Source of the DNA: Hymenopus coronatus
Lineage: Eukaryota; Arthropoda; Insecta; Mantodea; Hymenopodidae
Assembly: GCA_030762935.1 (NCBI GenBank)
Contig: CM060899.1
Location: 66,886,501 to 66,950,500, forward strand
Direction: 5' to 3'
Length of the DNA: 64,000 nt
The position numbers and the translations under genes were made by a program. Shown here in pieces: positions 1 to 10,948 of this stretch; the stretch's first letter is position 1; each line of letters opens with the position of its first letter. Below the pieces are notes generated by a model, which was not told where the DNA came from, searched no databases, and worked only from the letters and a program-made list of their open reading frames with translations.

Positions 1-799
1 TTTCCTTTTAGAGGAAGAGGGAAAAGCGGCCCCGTTAATAGGCCCAATATTAAATGCAAGTCTTTGCAAATGTATCTGTAAGAGCTGGACGAGAATGGCT
101 CTTGTTCATTTCATTTTGTTTGACTTTGAAGAACACTTTTCATAATGCTGGTACGAAGTCCTCAGGTTTTACGATGATCTACTTGGAGAGAAAAGTTAAC
201 CTTAAAGCCTTACGGCAGTGTTTTTCTTTATTTCTCTGAAACGACTACGAGCGAGACGGAGCAATAAAAGTATATTTTACTCAAGCTGTACTTAAGGAGA
301 GTGACTGGGAGTCATTCACTCACTCTCTCTCTCTCTCCCTCTCTCTAGAGTCTTCCTTTGGCTTACAATTAGATCTCGACGTAATGTATTCATAGGTCTT
401 TTAAAGTCCTCCCTTTTATGTTCGCAAAAGAAAAAGGAAAATCCTTTTGCTCCGTCTAGAAATCACAAATTCCATTGATCCTGATGACGTCGTGCGCCTT
501 TTCTTTAGAATACAGAGCCACCTTAAAACAGACACATGACTGTCGTTTTCAACAGAAATAAAGTTACAGCGGTTTCTATGGAAATGCGCTCCATTTAACA
601 TTTTACTGGAAAATGTGTATCGTTTAAAACCGTGTTTCTCTTCCCTTACATGGTTATGTCTGAAGGTTTTATACTCTTGGATGTTATTACTAATGAGATT
701 TTTTTATAAACCTTGGTATAACATCGACATATATCTCCATTTATGATGATACAAGAAGTTGAAATTTTAACATCAAATAGCAAACTTATAGAATAAAAA
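1..799. other. Low-copy AT-rich DNA, no gene seen
   Basis: No repeat shared with the rest of the window and no frame with recognisable protein content; the two ~60-codon frames near 416-601 and 646-831 lack any motif. The only structure is a CT-rich microsatellite near 316. Confidence 0.5.
316..348. repeat. (CT)n microsatellite
   Basis: An almost pure run of CT dinucleotides with one CC interruption, seen directly. Confidence 0.85.
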
Positions 800-1670
800 T
801 CTGATGTGTTACATTCACATGACTTTCTCAATGTCTCTGCAACAAACTATTGTTAAAGTGATTATGCTTCCATTTACTTAATGCTAAACGAGAAAAAATT
901 AACAAAACTAGTCTTATTACTTGTTTTCTTGTAAATAAAACGAAATAAGGGCGTACTGCAGCTTAAAATGATACTCAAAATCTGGTTGCTCTGTCACTGA
1001 AGTTCCTTTGTTTGTATGGACAGGAATTGACAAAATCCTGTATTAGGAAAGTATAAGTTTATCAAAGCTGAAACCAAAAACAAGGAATATCTAAAAAACG
1101 ACCAACTCCACGAAAAAAAATGTAATAATATAAATTTTGTGTTTTAATGTGCTCTACATTTTTTGTGTGGTAAGTTTTTATACATCTCTTATGCTTTAGC
1201 AATTTTGCAAAATTCCGTAAAATTCATCCAGAGTAAAGCAGTCTTTATAGGCTATTCCTAGAAAATTCAGGATATACGTTTTATTTGTAAAGTAAATATA
1301 TTTAATATACCATATGTTAATCAAAATCATTAGAACTATTTTTTAGAAAATAAAAATTTTCGAAAAAAGTTCCATGTAAAGGGTAGTTAGAGGTGAGAGA
1401 ATTTTCTTGAAAATCTTCGTGCCACAACCTTGGAAGATACCAAACATAAATTCCAAGTTTGGTTCTTAACTTACTTTTCGTTTTTGAGCTCTGCTACCCA
1501 AAGGCATACACACACAGATACACACAGGGACATTTTTCTAAATAGGATTTATTTGGATTCAGGGGGTCTCAAAACATGTATATACGGTGAAATCTCGGTA
1601 TCGAATTTTTGGGTGTATTAGAATACCTTCTCTATACACTATATACATAATACGTGTAGAGAAAGTAAAA
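800..1670 (+). mobile_element. HLN-A copy, near full length
   Basis: Starts TCTGATGTGTTACATTCACA, has ACTTTCTC about 22 nt in, a CA-rich tract (CACACACAGATACACACA) near 1508-1525, and ends in the terminal palindrome ACACTATATACATAATACGT followed by GTAGAGAAAGTAAAA. It defines the + orientation used for all copies. No ORF is shared with other copies, so it is non-autonomous. Helentron/Helitron2-like classification is inferred from the end structure. Confidence 0.8.
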
Positions 1671-1717
1671 AACTGAACTTAAAATTCCAGCTTTGATATT
1701 TGGCCAATCCCTCATTT

Positions 1718-2464
1718 TTACATTCTCTACACGTACCTTGTACATGCTGTATAGTAGGTATGGCACTCCACCCAAAAATTCGATACCGAGATTTCACCGG
1801 AAATATGTGTTTTAGGGCCCCTGTATCAAACAAAAGTATTTTCAGAAAAAGGTCCGTGTGTCTGTGAATACGATAACTCAAAAAAGAAAAATCGGTAAAA
1901 TACCAAAATTTGGAATTTAAGTTTAGTATATTCCAAGGATTTTGATTAAAATATCGTATATAAAAGATATTTACCTCACAAATAAAATGTATATCTTGAA
2001 TGTTTGGGAATAGCCTTTGAAGACTACTTTATTCTGGATAAATTTTACTGAATTTGGCATAACTGCTAAATCGTAAGACATGGACAAAAGCTTACAACAT
2101 AAAAAATGTAGAGCACATTAAAACATAACATTTATATTATATGCATTTTTTCATGGAGTTGATCGTTTTTGAGTTATTCCTTGTTTTTAGTTTCAGATTT
2201 AAAAAACTTATACTGTTCACATACAGAAATTTATCAACTCCTGTCCGTATAAACAAAGGAACTTCAGTCACATAGCAACCAGCTTTTGACTATCACTTTA
2301 ACATATGGTACTCCCTTATTTCGCTTCTACTTACAAGGAAGCAAGTAATAAGACTATTTCTGCTAATTTTTTCTCGATTAGCATGAAGTAAATAGAAGCA
2401 TAAGCTTTTTAACAATAATTTGTTGCAGAGATGTAGAGAAAGTCATATGAATGGAGCACATCAG
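1718..2464 (-). mobile_element. HLN-A copy, near full length
   Basis: Begins with a mutated hairpin end (ACATTCTCTACACGTACCTT) and ends GTAGAGAAAGTCATATGAAT. Lies 48 bp from the previous copy in opposite orientation, hairpin ends facing. About 100 bp shorter than the norm, mostly missing the segment after the CA tract. Confidence 0.75.
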
Positions 2465-3094
2465 CACACTCTCACTCACTGAGCATATGCAATTAATTTA
2501 ACCTAATAACAGGGGTTACTATTATAATTATTATTATCATCATCATCATCCGCTGTACTCTTCGCGACTCTTTAAATTAATTCACGATCTCAACATGAGT
2601 CAGTATGGCGAAAAGAGTTTATTTGATGAATCAAGCTATACTGTCATTGGTTTATTTATTGCAAATATGTAGCAGATACAAAATTATAAATCAGTGGTGA
2701 ACAAATTGAAGAACTTAAACAAATCAAGAACAGAAATGATAGTGACAGTGTATAAAGGAGCATAGAGAATAAGTAATGATGGGATTCTGCGCCAACGGAC
2801 GCCTGACTGCCAAGGTACACCCAATATGGATATGCCGAAGAAGTAGCCTACATTCTAGGCGCACCTAACAAATGGTGGATGAAGTATGAGATGCGTATAC
2901 GCTATTACAAATCTGATGCGTTACATTTACGCTCATCTCTTGCCACAAACCTTTGCAGAAATAGCCAAAATGAGAGATTTCGTTATGGGTACTTCCGCAA
3001 AGAGGGCAGCGATTATAAAGTGTTCAAATACGGCAGAGAGTTAACTAGTAAAATTTTAAAAGCAAATAGAATTTCGGTAATACATAATGGTTTT
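2465..3094. other. Low-copy spacer with degenerate HLN-A end
   Basis: No gene recognised. Contains an ATT/ATC microsatellite, and around 2912-2945 a decayed + 5' terminus (CAAATCTGATGCGTTACAT), suggesting old, barely alignable HLN-A remnants. Confidence 0.4.
2526..2550. repeat. (ATT)n/(ATC)n microsatellite
   Basis: Run of ATT changing to ATC trinucleotides, seen directly. Confidence 0.8.
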
Positions 3095-3290
3095 AGCAAC
3101 CACCTTTTAAAACATTTGACTATCCATTTAACCTATAGTACTCCCTTATTCCATTCTTCTTACAAGGAAGCAAGCAATAAGACTCTTTCTGCTAATTTTT
3201 TCTCTATTAGCACTAAGTAAATAGAAGAATAAGATTTTAGCAATAATTTATTTCATAGATAGAATAAAAGTTATGTGAATGGAACAGATA
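3095..3290 (-). mobile_element. HLN-A 5'-terminal fragment
   Basis: Only the last ~200 bp on the TCTGATG side (here reverse complemented) remains: the GTACTCCCTTATT... GAAGCAAGCAATAAGACT block and ATGTGAATGGAACAG end. It runs head-to-tail into the next copy. Confidence 0.7.
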
Positions 3291-3297
3291 ATATTTT

Positions 3298-3993
3298 TAA
3301 TTTCTCTACACGTACTATGTACGTAGTGTATAGAGTAGGGGTAGTATTGCACCCAAAAATTCAAAATCCCCCCCTCAAATTGGAAAAAGGTCCGTGTATG
3401 TGTGTGTGTCTGTGGGCAGCATAATTCAGAAATGAAAATACCGTTAAATTCTAAACTTGGTATTTAAGTTTTAGTATTTCCCAAGGAAGATTTTTAAGAA
3501 AATCCTCCACCCGAAACTATCCTTTACATGGAAAAAAATGCAAAAATTCTGATTTTCTGAAATGTGGCTCTAAAAATGTTTATTAAAATCTCTATACTTA
3601 AGATATTTACATGCCGAATAAAATGTATATCTTGAATTTTCTGGGAAAAGTCTATTTTGAATAATTTTTATTGAATTTCACAACTGGTAAACTTACTACA
3701 CAAAAATTGTGGATCACGATGAAACACACAATTGATGCAATATACATTTTTTGTAGAGTTTTTCAGATATGCTTTTTTATTATTTTAATTTAAAAATATT
3801 TATACTTTTCTCATACGAGAATTTTTCAACTCCTGTCAATAAAAACAAAGGATTTTAAAGGAAGAAAGTAATAAGACCCTTTCTGCTAATTGTTTCTCCA
3901 TTAGCATTAAGTAAATAGAAGAATAGCATTTTAAACAATAATTTTTTGCAGAGATGTAGAGAAAGTCATGTAAATGGATCACGTCAGATCTTT
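3298..3993 (-). mobile_element. HLN-A copy, internally shortened
   Basis: Hairpin end intact (TACACGTACTATGTACGTAG), GT-rich tract at 3396-3412, TCTGACGTG-type terminus at 3985. Missing the ~150-bp block with the CAACTCCTGTCCATAC segment. Abuts the preceding fragment through a T-rich joint, forming a tandem pair. Confidence 0.75.
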
Positions 3994-4011
3994 TAATATT
4001 AGACAAAATCC

Positions 4012-4037
4012 AATAATAATAATAATAATAATAATAA
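4012..4037. repeat. (AAT)n microsatellite
   Basis: Eight or so AAT units, seen directly, just beyond the 5' terminus of the preceding copy. Confidence 0.85.
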
Positions 4038-4087
4038 CAACAGTAATAGTGATATTTTCGTAATTTGATGCTTTGACAGTGTTTCCA

Positions 4088-4627
4088 ACCCCACTCCCAA
4101 CTATCGTTTACATGGAAGCATTTCGAAAATTTAATTTCTCAAAAATGGTGCTAATGACTTTGATTAAGTCTCTTATATTTAAGATATTTAAATAGGAAAT
4201 AATATATACTTTTAACTTTCGGGGAATATCTTCTGAAGATCTATTTCTTCTATAAGATTTTGTTTTGCATAATTAGTAAACCGTAAGAGATAGACAAAAA
4301 TTTACTACACACGTGGAGTTAGCCGTTTTCGAGATATTTCTTGTTATCGGTTTCAGCTTTAAAATACTTATACTTTTCTCGTACGGGAATTTCTCAACTT
4401 GTGTCCATAAAAACAAAAAGGAACTTCAGTCACATAGCAACCAGCTTTTCACTATCAATTTAACCTATGGTGCTCGCTTGTTTCACTTCTACTTACAAGG
4501 AAGCAAGTAATTAGACTATTTCTGGTAATTTTTTCTCAATTATCGTGAAGCAAACAGAAGCATAAGCTTTTTAACAATAATTTGTTGCAGAGATGTACAG
4601 AAATTCACGTAAATGCAGCACATCAGC
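4088..4627 (-). mobile_element. HLN-A copy, hairpin end missing
   Basis: Picks up at the CCCCACTCCCAACTATCGTT block and continues to the TGCTGCATTTACGTGAAT terminus. The hairpin and CA tract are absent. Confidence 0.7.
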
Positions 4628-5139
4628 TTTTTTGATATTGGAATAAATCCACTAATTATAATAATATTAATAGTTTCGTATATTTGATGTTTTGAAAATG
4701 TGCCTATTTTTTGCAGCACACGTTCCATTATTATTTGGAACAGAATGTACTACAATTTTGCTTTCTTTTGGGATGAATTGAAATATAAAATTACTTCAAA
4801 AGTTCAATTCCGTTGTAGCGGAAATCATGTTAGAGTTTACACCGAAGCTTTACTAGTTAATAGGTCGGCACTGGCAAATTCTGATTCGATTCGACCCGGA
4901 AATGTAGTTTGATTAATGATGACGTGTATAATACATGGATTTTGAATGCCAACTTTTCATTCAGCTGTGACCCCGATAATCCCTGTCGTTAATGCGACTG
5001 TTTTCAGCAGCAATCAACGTGCACCATCTACCGCTTTTATCACAGTTAATACAAGAGGGACCAAACCATTTGTTAGCACAAAGCATAGCCACATTCATCA
5101 CATCTAAATTAAAAAAAACATATAAATAGTTGTATAACA
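4628..5139. other. Low-copy DNA, no gene seen
   Basis: Contains an open frame (4700-4912) without recognisable motifs. Nothing else can be supported. It borders the mariner relic on the right. Confidence 0.4.
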
Positions 5140-5371
5140 TACGAGGGCCTTTTTTCAACTCCCGATATGCTATAAATAAAATACAAGTTCATAGAAAACA
5201 ATTATTTTATTGTTAAAGTTTTTTTTTACACTTATGGTTACTTTTCAACAAAATCACCGTAAAGATTGACACATATATCGTACCTGTGCACAAGCTTTGC
5301 AATACCCGCTTCAAAAAATGTTGCCGCCAATGACTTCAAATGAGCATTGACGTTGTTTTGAAGATCTTCGT
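5140..5371 (-). pseudogene. mariner transposase, C-terminal fragment
   Basis: Reading the minus strand gives a peptide ending ...GIAKLVHRYDICVNLYGDFVEK and a stop at 5238-5240. This is the conserved C-terminus of mariner transposases, the DDD cut-and-paste nucleases that bind terminal inverted repeats. The ACGAGGG at 5141 resembles the inner edge of a mariner terminal repeat, so the true 3' end is probably near 5140. Only about 44 residues are present. The adjoining catalytic fragment lies on the opposite strand, so this copy has been inverted internally and is dead. Confidence 0.8.
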
Positions 5372-5383
5372 ACTTTACGACGT

Positions 5384-5582
5384 TTGCGGAGAGTCATTCA
5401 AAACAAACGAAGAGGAATGCTGACTTCAGGAATTGTGTTGATCCATGACAACGCTCGTCCACACACTGCTGGCACAACCCATCGGCTCCTTAGACAAATT
5501 CAATGGGACATTTTAGATCATCCGCCATACAGTCCTTACCTTGCTCCCAGCGACTTTCACCTTTTCCCTGAACTGAGCCGGT
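5384..5582 (+). pseudogene. mariner transposase, catalytic-core fragment
   Basis: Translated peptide contains GIVLIHDNARPHTA and HPPYSPYLAPSDFHLFPEL, the second and third catalytic blocks of the mariner D,D34D family. The aspartates in HDNARPH and LAPSD are 34 residues apart, as expected, and the usual SPDLAP reads SPYLAP. The N-terminal DNA-binding domain and first aspartate are missing. The frame is cut after HLFPEL by a tRNA-derived SINE. It is inverted relative to the C-terminal fragment at 5238-5371, only ~13 bp away, so it cannot encode an active enzyme. Confidence 0.85.
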
Positions 5583-5770
5583 CCCCATGGCCACGCTCGC
5601 TAAAGCGTCTCGCTTTGGTGCTTCGTGGGCAGGGGATCGTGGGTTCGAGTCCCGCCTTGGGCATGGATGTTATATGTTTGTGCAATGTGTATATGTTTGT
5701 AAAAGAAACAGTAAAACCAGTAAACCAGTAATCAGTAAAACCTACTGTTTAAAAAAAAACAAAAAAAAAC
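5583..5770 (+). mobile_element. tRNA-derived SINE inserted in mariner
   Basis: The head carries a perfect internal promoter box B (GGTTCGAGTCC, 5642-5652) and a weaker box A-like TGGCCACGCTCG near 5587. The body (ATGTTTGTAAAAGAAACAG) resembles that of the SINE at 8.4-8.7 kb. The tail is A-rich (AAAAAAAAACAAAAAAAAAC). A short ACTG on both sides could be part of a target duplication. Pol III transcription and LINE-driven mobilisation are inferred from the family type. Confidence 0.7.
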
Positions 5771-5837
5771 TGTAGACGTCGCTAGGAGGGCAGCACCTTC
5801 AAACCAACGAAGATGGGAATTTTAAAAAATATCTAAT

Positions 5838-6110
5838 ATCTTCCAGTCACACGAATTTCTCTAGACCTTTGTAACAAATTATTGCTGATAATCTTATTGT
5901 TCTATCGACTCCATACTAGTCGAGATAAACATTAGCAGAAATTGTCTTATTAATTGCTTCCTTGTAAGCAGGCTAGGTTAAACCGATAGTCAAACCGTTT
6001 AAAAGCTGGTTGCTATGGCTTTAAATTCTTCTCTATAGGAGATCGCAAATTTCAGTTTGAGAAAAGCTTGAAAACTAGAACCAATAACAACGGATATTCA
6101 ACAAATGGTG
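5838..6110 (+). mobile_element. HLN-A 5' half, diverged
   Basis: Recognisable by AATTTCTCTAGACC, AACAAATTATTG and the CATTAGCAGAAATTGTCTTATT block. Truncated after ~270 bp, where a new copy begins. Confidence 0.6.
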
Positions 6111-6127
6111 AACCCAATTTAAAACAA

Positions 6128-6389
6128 AAAATCTAATGCGTTTCTATCACATGTCTTTCTCTATATCTTTGCAACAGTTTATTGTTAAAAACTTATGCAT
6201 CCATTTACTTTATGCTAATCGAGAAAAAATTAGCAGAAATAGTCTTATTACTTGTTTCTTTGTAAGTAGAAGAGAAATAAGGTTTTAACATAGGTTAAAG
6301 TGGTAGTCAAAAGTTGTTTGCTCTGTGAATTTTCGTTTTTAAGCTATGCTGCCTACACACACACACACACTCGGACCTTTTTCTGAAAA
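6128..6389 (+). mobile_element. HLN-A copy, large internal deletion
   Basis: 5' ~190 bp joined directly to the CA-tract region (CACACACACACACTCGGACC). The element is cut at TTTTTCTGAAAAA, where the next + copy starts, so the hairpin end is missing. Confidence 0.65.
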
Positions 6390-7101
6390 ATCTGATGTGT
6401 ACCATTCACATGACTTTCTCTACATCTCTTCAAACATATTGTTCTTAAATAGCTTATACTTCTATTTACTTCATGCTAATCTGTAAAAAAACTAGCAGAA
6501 ATAGCCATATTACTTGATTCCTTTTGAGTAGAAGCGAAATAAGGGAGTACCATAGGTTAAAGTGATAATCAAAAGCTGGCTGCTATGCCACTGAAGTTCC
6601 TTTGCTTGTATGGACAGCAGTTGACGAATTCCTGTATGAGAAAAGTAGGTTTTTCATAGCAGAAACCAAAAATAAAGAATGTCTCAAAAACTACGAACTC
6701 CACTAAAAAAAAGTATATATAATAAATTGTGTGTTTTAACCTGCTCTACATTTTTGTGTAGCAAGTTTTTGTCCATCTCTTACGGTTTAGCAGTTATTAA
6801 ACATTCAGTAAAATTCATCCAGAATAAACTACTCTTCAGAGGTTATTCCCAGGAAATTCAAGATGTACATTTTATTTGTCAAGTAAATATCTTTAATATA
6901 CGAAATTTTAATCAAAATCGATAGAGCCATTTTTGAGAAAATCAAAATTTTCGAAAAAATTTCCATGTAAAGGGTAGTTGGGGGTGGGAAGATTTTTCTC
7001 AAAATCTTCGTGTCGCATCCCAGGAAGATACTAAACTTAAATACCAAGTTTGGTGTTTTACCTGCTTTTCGTTTTTGAGTTATCGTGTTCATCCGAAAAT
7101 G

Positions 7102-7137
<36 letters not shown>

Positions 7138-7247
7138 TAAAGGGACCCTAAAACATATATTTCAGGTAAAATCTCTATATCGAATATTTGCGTGGAGTGC
7201 CACATTTGCTCTACCTAAGTTGCATGTAGTATGTACAGAAAGTTGTA
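6390..7247 (+). mobile_element. HLN-A copy, near full length with poly-T
   Basis: Complete 5' end TCTGATGTGTACCATTCACA. The CA tract and its surroundings are replaced by a ~32-nt T run. The hairpin at the 3' end is eroded (TTGCATGTAGTATGTACAG). Confidence 0.75.
7103..7134. repeat. Poly-T run inside HLN-A
   Basis: About 32 consecutive T residues at the place where other copies have TTTTTTTGGATTC, so it is an expansion of an existing T run. Confidence 0.9.
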
Positions 7248-7271
7248 ATCAGTTCTCTATGTTTTTGATTG

Positions 7272-7416
7272 GCCCTCGTACTTACAGGGAAGCAAGTAAT
7301 AAGACCAATGCTGCTAATGTTTACCTAGATTATCATTTTTTGACAGTAGAATAACGATTTGTAAGAACAGTTCGTTGCACAATAAGTAGAGAAGGTTATG
7401 TGAATGGTACACGTCA
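7272..7416 (-). mobile_element. HLN-A 5'-terminal fragment
   Basis: ~145 bp with ACTTACAGGGAAGCAAGTAA, CTGCTAATGTTTACC and the terminal ATGTGAATGGTACACGTCA. Confidence 0.65.
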
Positions 7417-7531
7417 AAATTATACTGCTCTTTTAGTTCTAAGGTTAAACTTTTGATTTAAGTATTAATAACCCAAGTTAAACCAGTAAACCACGAAAAA
7501 AATACATCACATTGGCAAGAGGATTTTATAA

Positions 7532-8390
7532 CTTTCTCTACACGTACTATGTACATTGTTATAGAGAAGGTATTGTATTTCACTCAAAAATTCAATACCG
7601 AGATTTCACCGGAAACACATATTTTGAGACCACCTGAATCCAAAAAAAACATTCTTAGAAACATGTCCGTGTGTGTGTCTAAATGTCTGTTTGTGTATGT
7701 CTCTGGGTAGCATAGCTCAAAATACGAAAAGACCGTTAAGTTCCAAACTTGGAATTTAAGTTTGGTATCTTCCAAGGATGCGACACGAAGATTTTCAAGA
7801 AAATTCCTCCCACCCCCAACTACCCTTTACATGGAAGATTTTTAAAGAATTTAAATTTTCTCAAAAATAGCTCTAACGATTTTGATTAAAATATTTACGT
7901 GACAAATAAAATGTATATCTGGAATTTTCTGGAAATAGCCTCTGAAGACTACTGTATTCTGGATGAATTTTACGGAACTTTGGGTAACTTCTAAAACGTA
8001 AGAGCTAGACAAAAATTTACCACACAAAAATTTAAAGCACATTGAAGCACACAATCTATGTTATATACCTTTTTTGCAAGTAGTTGATCGTTTTTGAGAT
8101 ATGCCTTGTTTTTGGTTTCAGCTTTGAAAAACTTATGCTTTTCTCATACAGGAATTTGTCAACTCCTGTCTATACAAAGGAACTTCAGTCACATAGCAAC
8201 CAGCTTTTGACAATCATTTTAAGCTATGGTACTCCCTTATTTCGCTGCTACTTACAAGGAAGCAAGTAATAAGACAATTTCTGCTAATTTTTTCTCGATT
8301 AGCATGAAGTAAATAAAATCATTAGCTTTTTAGCAACAATTTGTTGCAGAGATGTAGAGAAAGTCATGTGAATGGAACACATATGAGCTT
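7532..8390 (-). mobile_element. HLN-A copy, near full length
   Basis: Hairpin end TACACGTACTATGTACATTG, GT tract near 7668-7697, and intact terminus GTAGAGAAAGTCATGTGAAT at the far end. One of the better preserved minus-oriented copies. Confidence 0.8.
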
Positions 8391-8419
8391 TTTTATTCAT
8401 TTATATAGCCTCATTTAAC

Positions 8420-8672
8420 ATCTAAGGCCATATCGGGGGCTCTGCATTAGAAACAACTCCTCTGCAGGCTCTTTCTTTTTTGGGTTTAAATCGTTTTATT
8501 TTCCTCAAACACACAAACACACATTCAGTCTTACAAATATACTTCCACACTATGTGGGGAATAGGGAATAATACTGGTTGAAGAAAAATTCCCTGCACCA
8601 GGCGCGAATAGAACCCGCGATTTCCGGGTAAGAAGTCTGCTTGCTGACCACTCGACAACGGAGGCAGTACAG
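8420..8672 (-). mobile_element. tRNA-derived SINE
   Basis: On the minus strand the head contains a good box A (TTGTCGAGTGGT, 8648-8659) and a one-change box B (GGTTCTATTCG, 8605-8615), about 35 nt apart as in tRNAs. The body continues leftward with GTGTGTTTGTGTGTTTGAGG and an AATAAAAC stretch, similar to the 5.6-kb SINE. Ends not sharply defined. Confidence 0.65.
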
Positions 8673-9397
8673 AGCATTCTGTTTTTTCCTCGAGAGGGTG
8701 ATTCGGACTCGACAGTCTCTTGGCAATTATACTCTTGGTAGAAAGAAAAAAAGAGGTTGAAAATTTCCAAACTCTATTGGAAAGGCGCGGAATGTTCCCT
8801 TGGTTACTGGTAATAGCGTAACTTCATCAAAGAAGGGTGAATTAATTTTCTCAATTTTCAGCTTCATTTAAATTTCTTCCACAGTTCAGGGGGATGCTAC
8901 TGAAATACTAAAGGCGAACAAATGAAACGCCAACATTATCTATTTTTACATTCTCTACCAGCAAAATGTACATAGTATATAGAGAAAGCATTGCATTCCA
9001 CCCAAAAATTCGATACCAGGATTTTAACATATACAGCATGTTAATAAACTATACCGAAACAATTTGCGAGATTATGCACGTGACTGATATAAGTAATTTG
9101 AGATCGCGATACATGGTCCCCGGATAAACATAACGCAGCTACATAACGTTAAACGTGTGGGTATCAGGTGCTGATAAGTCGGTGTTAAAGCAAAGCAGGT
9201 GGAAAAAATGGCTTAGAATGTTTTTAAAACTGCTGCCCGAGTATAGAAATATCGATTTTTAGCAGATCGTTACTAGCGTTCTCAAGATTTACTGTTGCAA
9301 AAATCTGGAACTAATCGCTTGACAGTGCGACACTGAGCATTAATTAACTACGTTATTGAGTTATGTAGCCTACTCTGAAGGAATTTGTTTCATCTGA

Positions 9398-9472
9398 TCT
9401 GGTGGCTTAATGTGTAACGTGGGAATCTGCTATCCGAAAAGTCTTTGAGTTCGATTCCTGTAATGGAGTAAA
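9398..9472 (+). other. tRNA-like segment inside MITE
   Basis: GGTGGCTTAATGTG followed ~45 nt later by AGTTCGATTCC (9448-9458), a near-perfect box B. The acceptor arms do not pair, so it is tRNA-like (SINE head) rather than a tRNA gene. Confidence 0.5.
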
Positions 9473-9497
9473 TGTTTTTATTATTATTTTTTTCATT

Positions 9498-9570
9498 CCA
9501 GACGAAGTGCCGCGATACGTGAACGAGACCCGAAAGCCAGTATCATAACCACTACGCTAGAGAGGTACGC
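9498..9570 (-). other. tRNA-like segment, opposite orientation
   Basis: Minus strand reads TAGCGTAGTGGTTATGATAC, a strong box A (TAGCGTAGTGG, 9549-9559), then GGGTCTCGTTCAC as a poor box B. It faces the previous tRNA-like segment across ~25 nt. Confidence 0.45.
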
Positions 9571-10411
9571 TGTAATATGTCCCTTCGTTTTCCGTGTTAT
9601 GCTCTCGAATGGTTGATCAATTAGCCAGTGGCGTACTGGCACTTCAGAAACTTATAGCCGTTACATCGAACTTTCAATAAACAGGCCATAAGTCTCTTAT
9701 CTCAAATTACTTATTTAAGTAATCTACATATTCTGTGAAAATATTTCGGTATAGATCATTACATCCTGTATACACGTTTTGGGGTCCCCTGTATCCAAGA
9801 AAAGCATTTTTATAAAAAGTGCCGCGAATGTGTTCGTATGCCTGTGAATGCGATAACTCAAAAGTGAAAAGTCAGTAAAATACAAACTTGATATTTTAAT
9901 TTAATATCTTGAAAACATTTTCGAAACTTTTGATTTTCTCAAAACTTGCTCTAAAATTTAATTTATTTACCTATATTATAGATATTACATTGAAAATAAA
10001 CATGTACACCGTGTATTTTCTTGAACTAGTATTTGAAGACCACTTCTTTCTGAATTACTTTTGTATAAGTGATATACCACAAAAAATGTCTTTTTTTGTG
10101 CTGTTGACTGTTTTTGAGAAATTCCTTGTTTTTGGTTTCACCTTTAAAAACTTAACTTTTCTTATACAGGAATTTGTCAACTCCTGTCCATACAAACAAA
10201 GGAACTTCAGTCACATAGCAACCAGCTTTTGACTATCACTTTAACCTATGGTACTCCCTTATTTCGGTTCTACTTACAAGGAAGCAAGTGATAAGACTAT
10301 TTTAGCTAGGATTTTCTCGATTAGCATGAAGTAAATAGAAGCATAAGCTTTTTAACAATGATTTTTTATAGAGATGTAGAGAAAGTCATGTGAATGGAGC
10401 ACATAAATATG

Positions 10412-10597
10412 TTGTGGACTTTTCGTTTTTGAGCTATGGCGTTGAAATTTATAAAGATACACATACAATTTTCTGAGATTACGTTTTTGGATTAAGGAAA
10501 CCCTAAAACTTAAATTTCCAGTGAAATCTCGGGTCAAATTTTGGATGAAATACAACACCTTTAGCTGTGCACTATGTGTTAAATGAAGAAAGTAAAA
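10412..10597 (+). mobile_element. HLN-A 3' fragment, divergent subfamily
   Basis: From GACTTTTCGTTTTTGAGC through the CA-like tract to CACTATGTGTTAAATGAAG and AAAGTAAAAAG. It reads CTCGGGTCAAATTTTGGATG where typical copies read CTCGGTATCGAATTTTTGGG, and the terminal palindrome is degraded. It directly follows the 5' end of the preceding minus copy. Confidence 0.6.
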
Positions 10598-10649
10598 AGG
10601 CATGAAAATTCGATTTTTAGTAGTTGTTTTATGGCATCACTGATGTGGT

Positions 10650-10948
10650 AATCGTCCTCTGTTATTAAAAAATGTAATAGTATTTTATTTACGGCCACTC
10701 TTTAACTGCTGTGGTTCTCAGCGTCCCATTCTATACTGGGCGTGAAAGACCACTTAATTTTGCTCAGAGGCCTCTCTATCAGTCTTGAGGTTCTTTTATA
10801 TACCGTAAGCCGTACAAACGGCTTTACTTCCCTTCCGAAGGAAGACATGCAATTACACCCGAGAAGATCCATCGCCCTCCGCCGGGTTTGAACCTGCGAA
10901 CTTGTGTATATGAGGTTAGCACGATAACTATTACTCCACGGAGGGCGA
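10650..10948 (-). mobile_element. tRNA-derived SINE, nearly complete
   Basis: The minus-strand head starts GCCCTCCGTGGAGTAATAGT and ends GGCGGAGGGC, giving a perfectly paired 7-bp acceptor-like stem. Box B AGGTTCAAACC lies at about 10881-10891. The body carries CCTTCGGAAGGGAAGTAAAG followed by CCGTTTGTACGG, and ends in AAATAAAATAC with an AT-rich tail. GTCCTC occurs on both sides as a possible short target duplication. Confidence 0.75.

Larger units (their letters stand above)
9032..9770. mobile_element. MITE with ~80-bp inverted ends, TA target site
   Basis: Left end TACAGCATGTTAATAAACTA and right end, reverse complemented, TACAGGATGTAATGATCTAT continue as imperfect inverted repeats for ~80 bp, both reaching TAAGTAATTTGAGAT. 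The dinucleotide TA lies on each side (9030-9031 and 9771-9772). TA duplication suggests a Tc1/mariner-superfamily MITE (inference). No transposase frame inside; it carries two tRNA-like segments in opposite orientation. Confidence 0.75.
8948..10406 (-). mobile_element. HLN-A copy split by a nested MITE
   Basis: Hairpin end at 8948-9030 (AATGTACATAGTATATAGAG), interrupted at 9032-9770, then resumes at ACACGTTTTGGGGTCC and continues to ATGTGAATGGAGCACAT. The interruption shows that the MITE is younger than this copy. Confidence 0.75.

Noticed and set aside
800..1670. HLN-A as a classical TIR DNA transposon ending at ACTTTCTCTACA/TGTAGAGAAAGT
   Set aside because: On one side another ~22 nt (TCTGATGTGTTCCATTCACA plus TG) are conserved outside the inverted repeat in nearly every copy, so the inverted repeats are not both terminal, and no constant target duplication is visible.
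10869..10947. Functional tRNA gene on minus strand
   Set aside because: Acceptor-like stem pairs well but the anticodon and D arms do not form properly and a SINE body follows directly; better called a SINE head.
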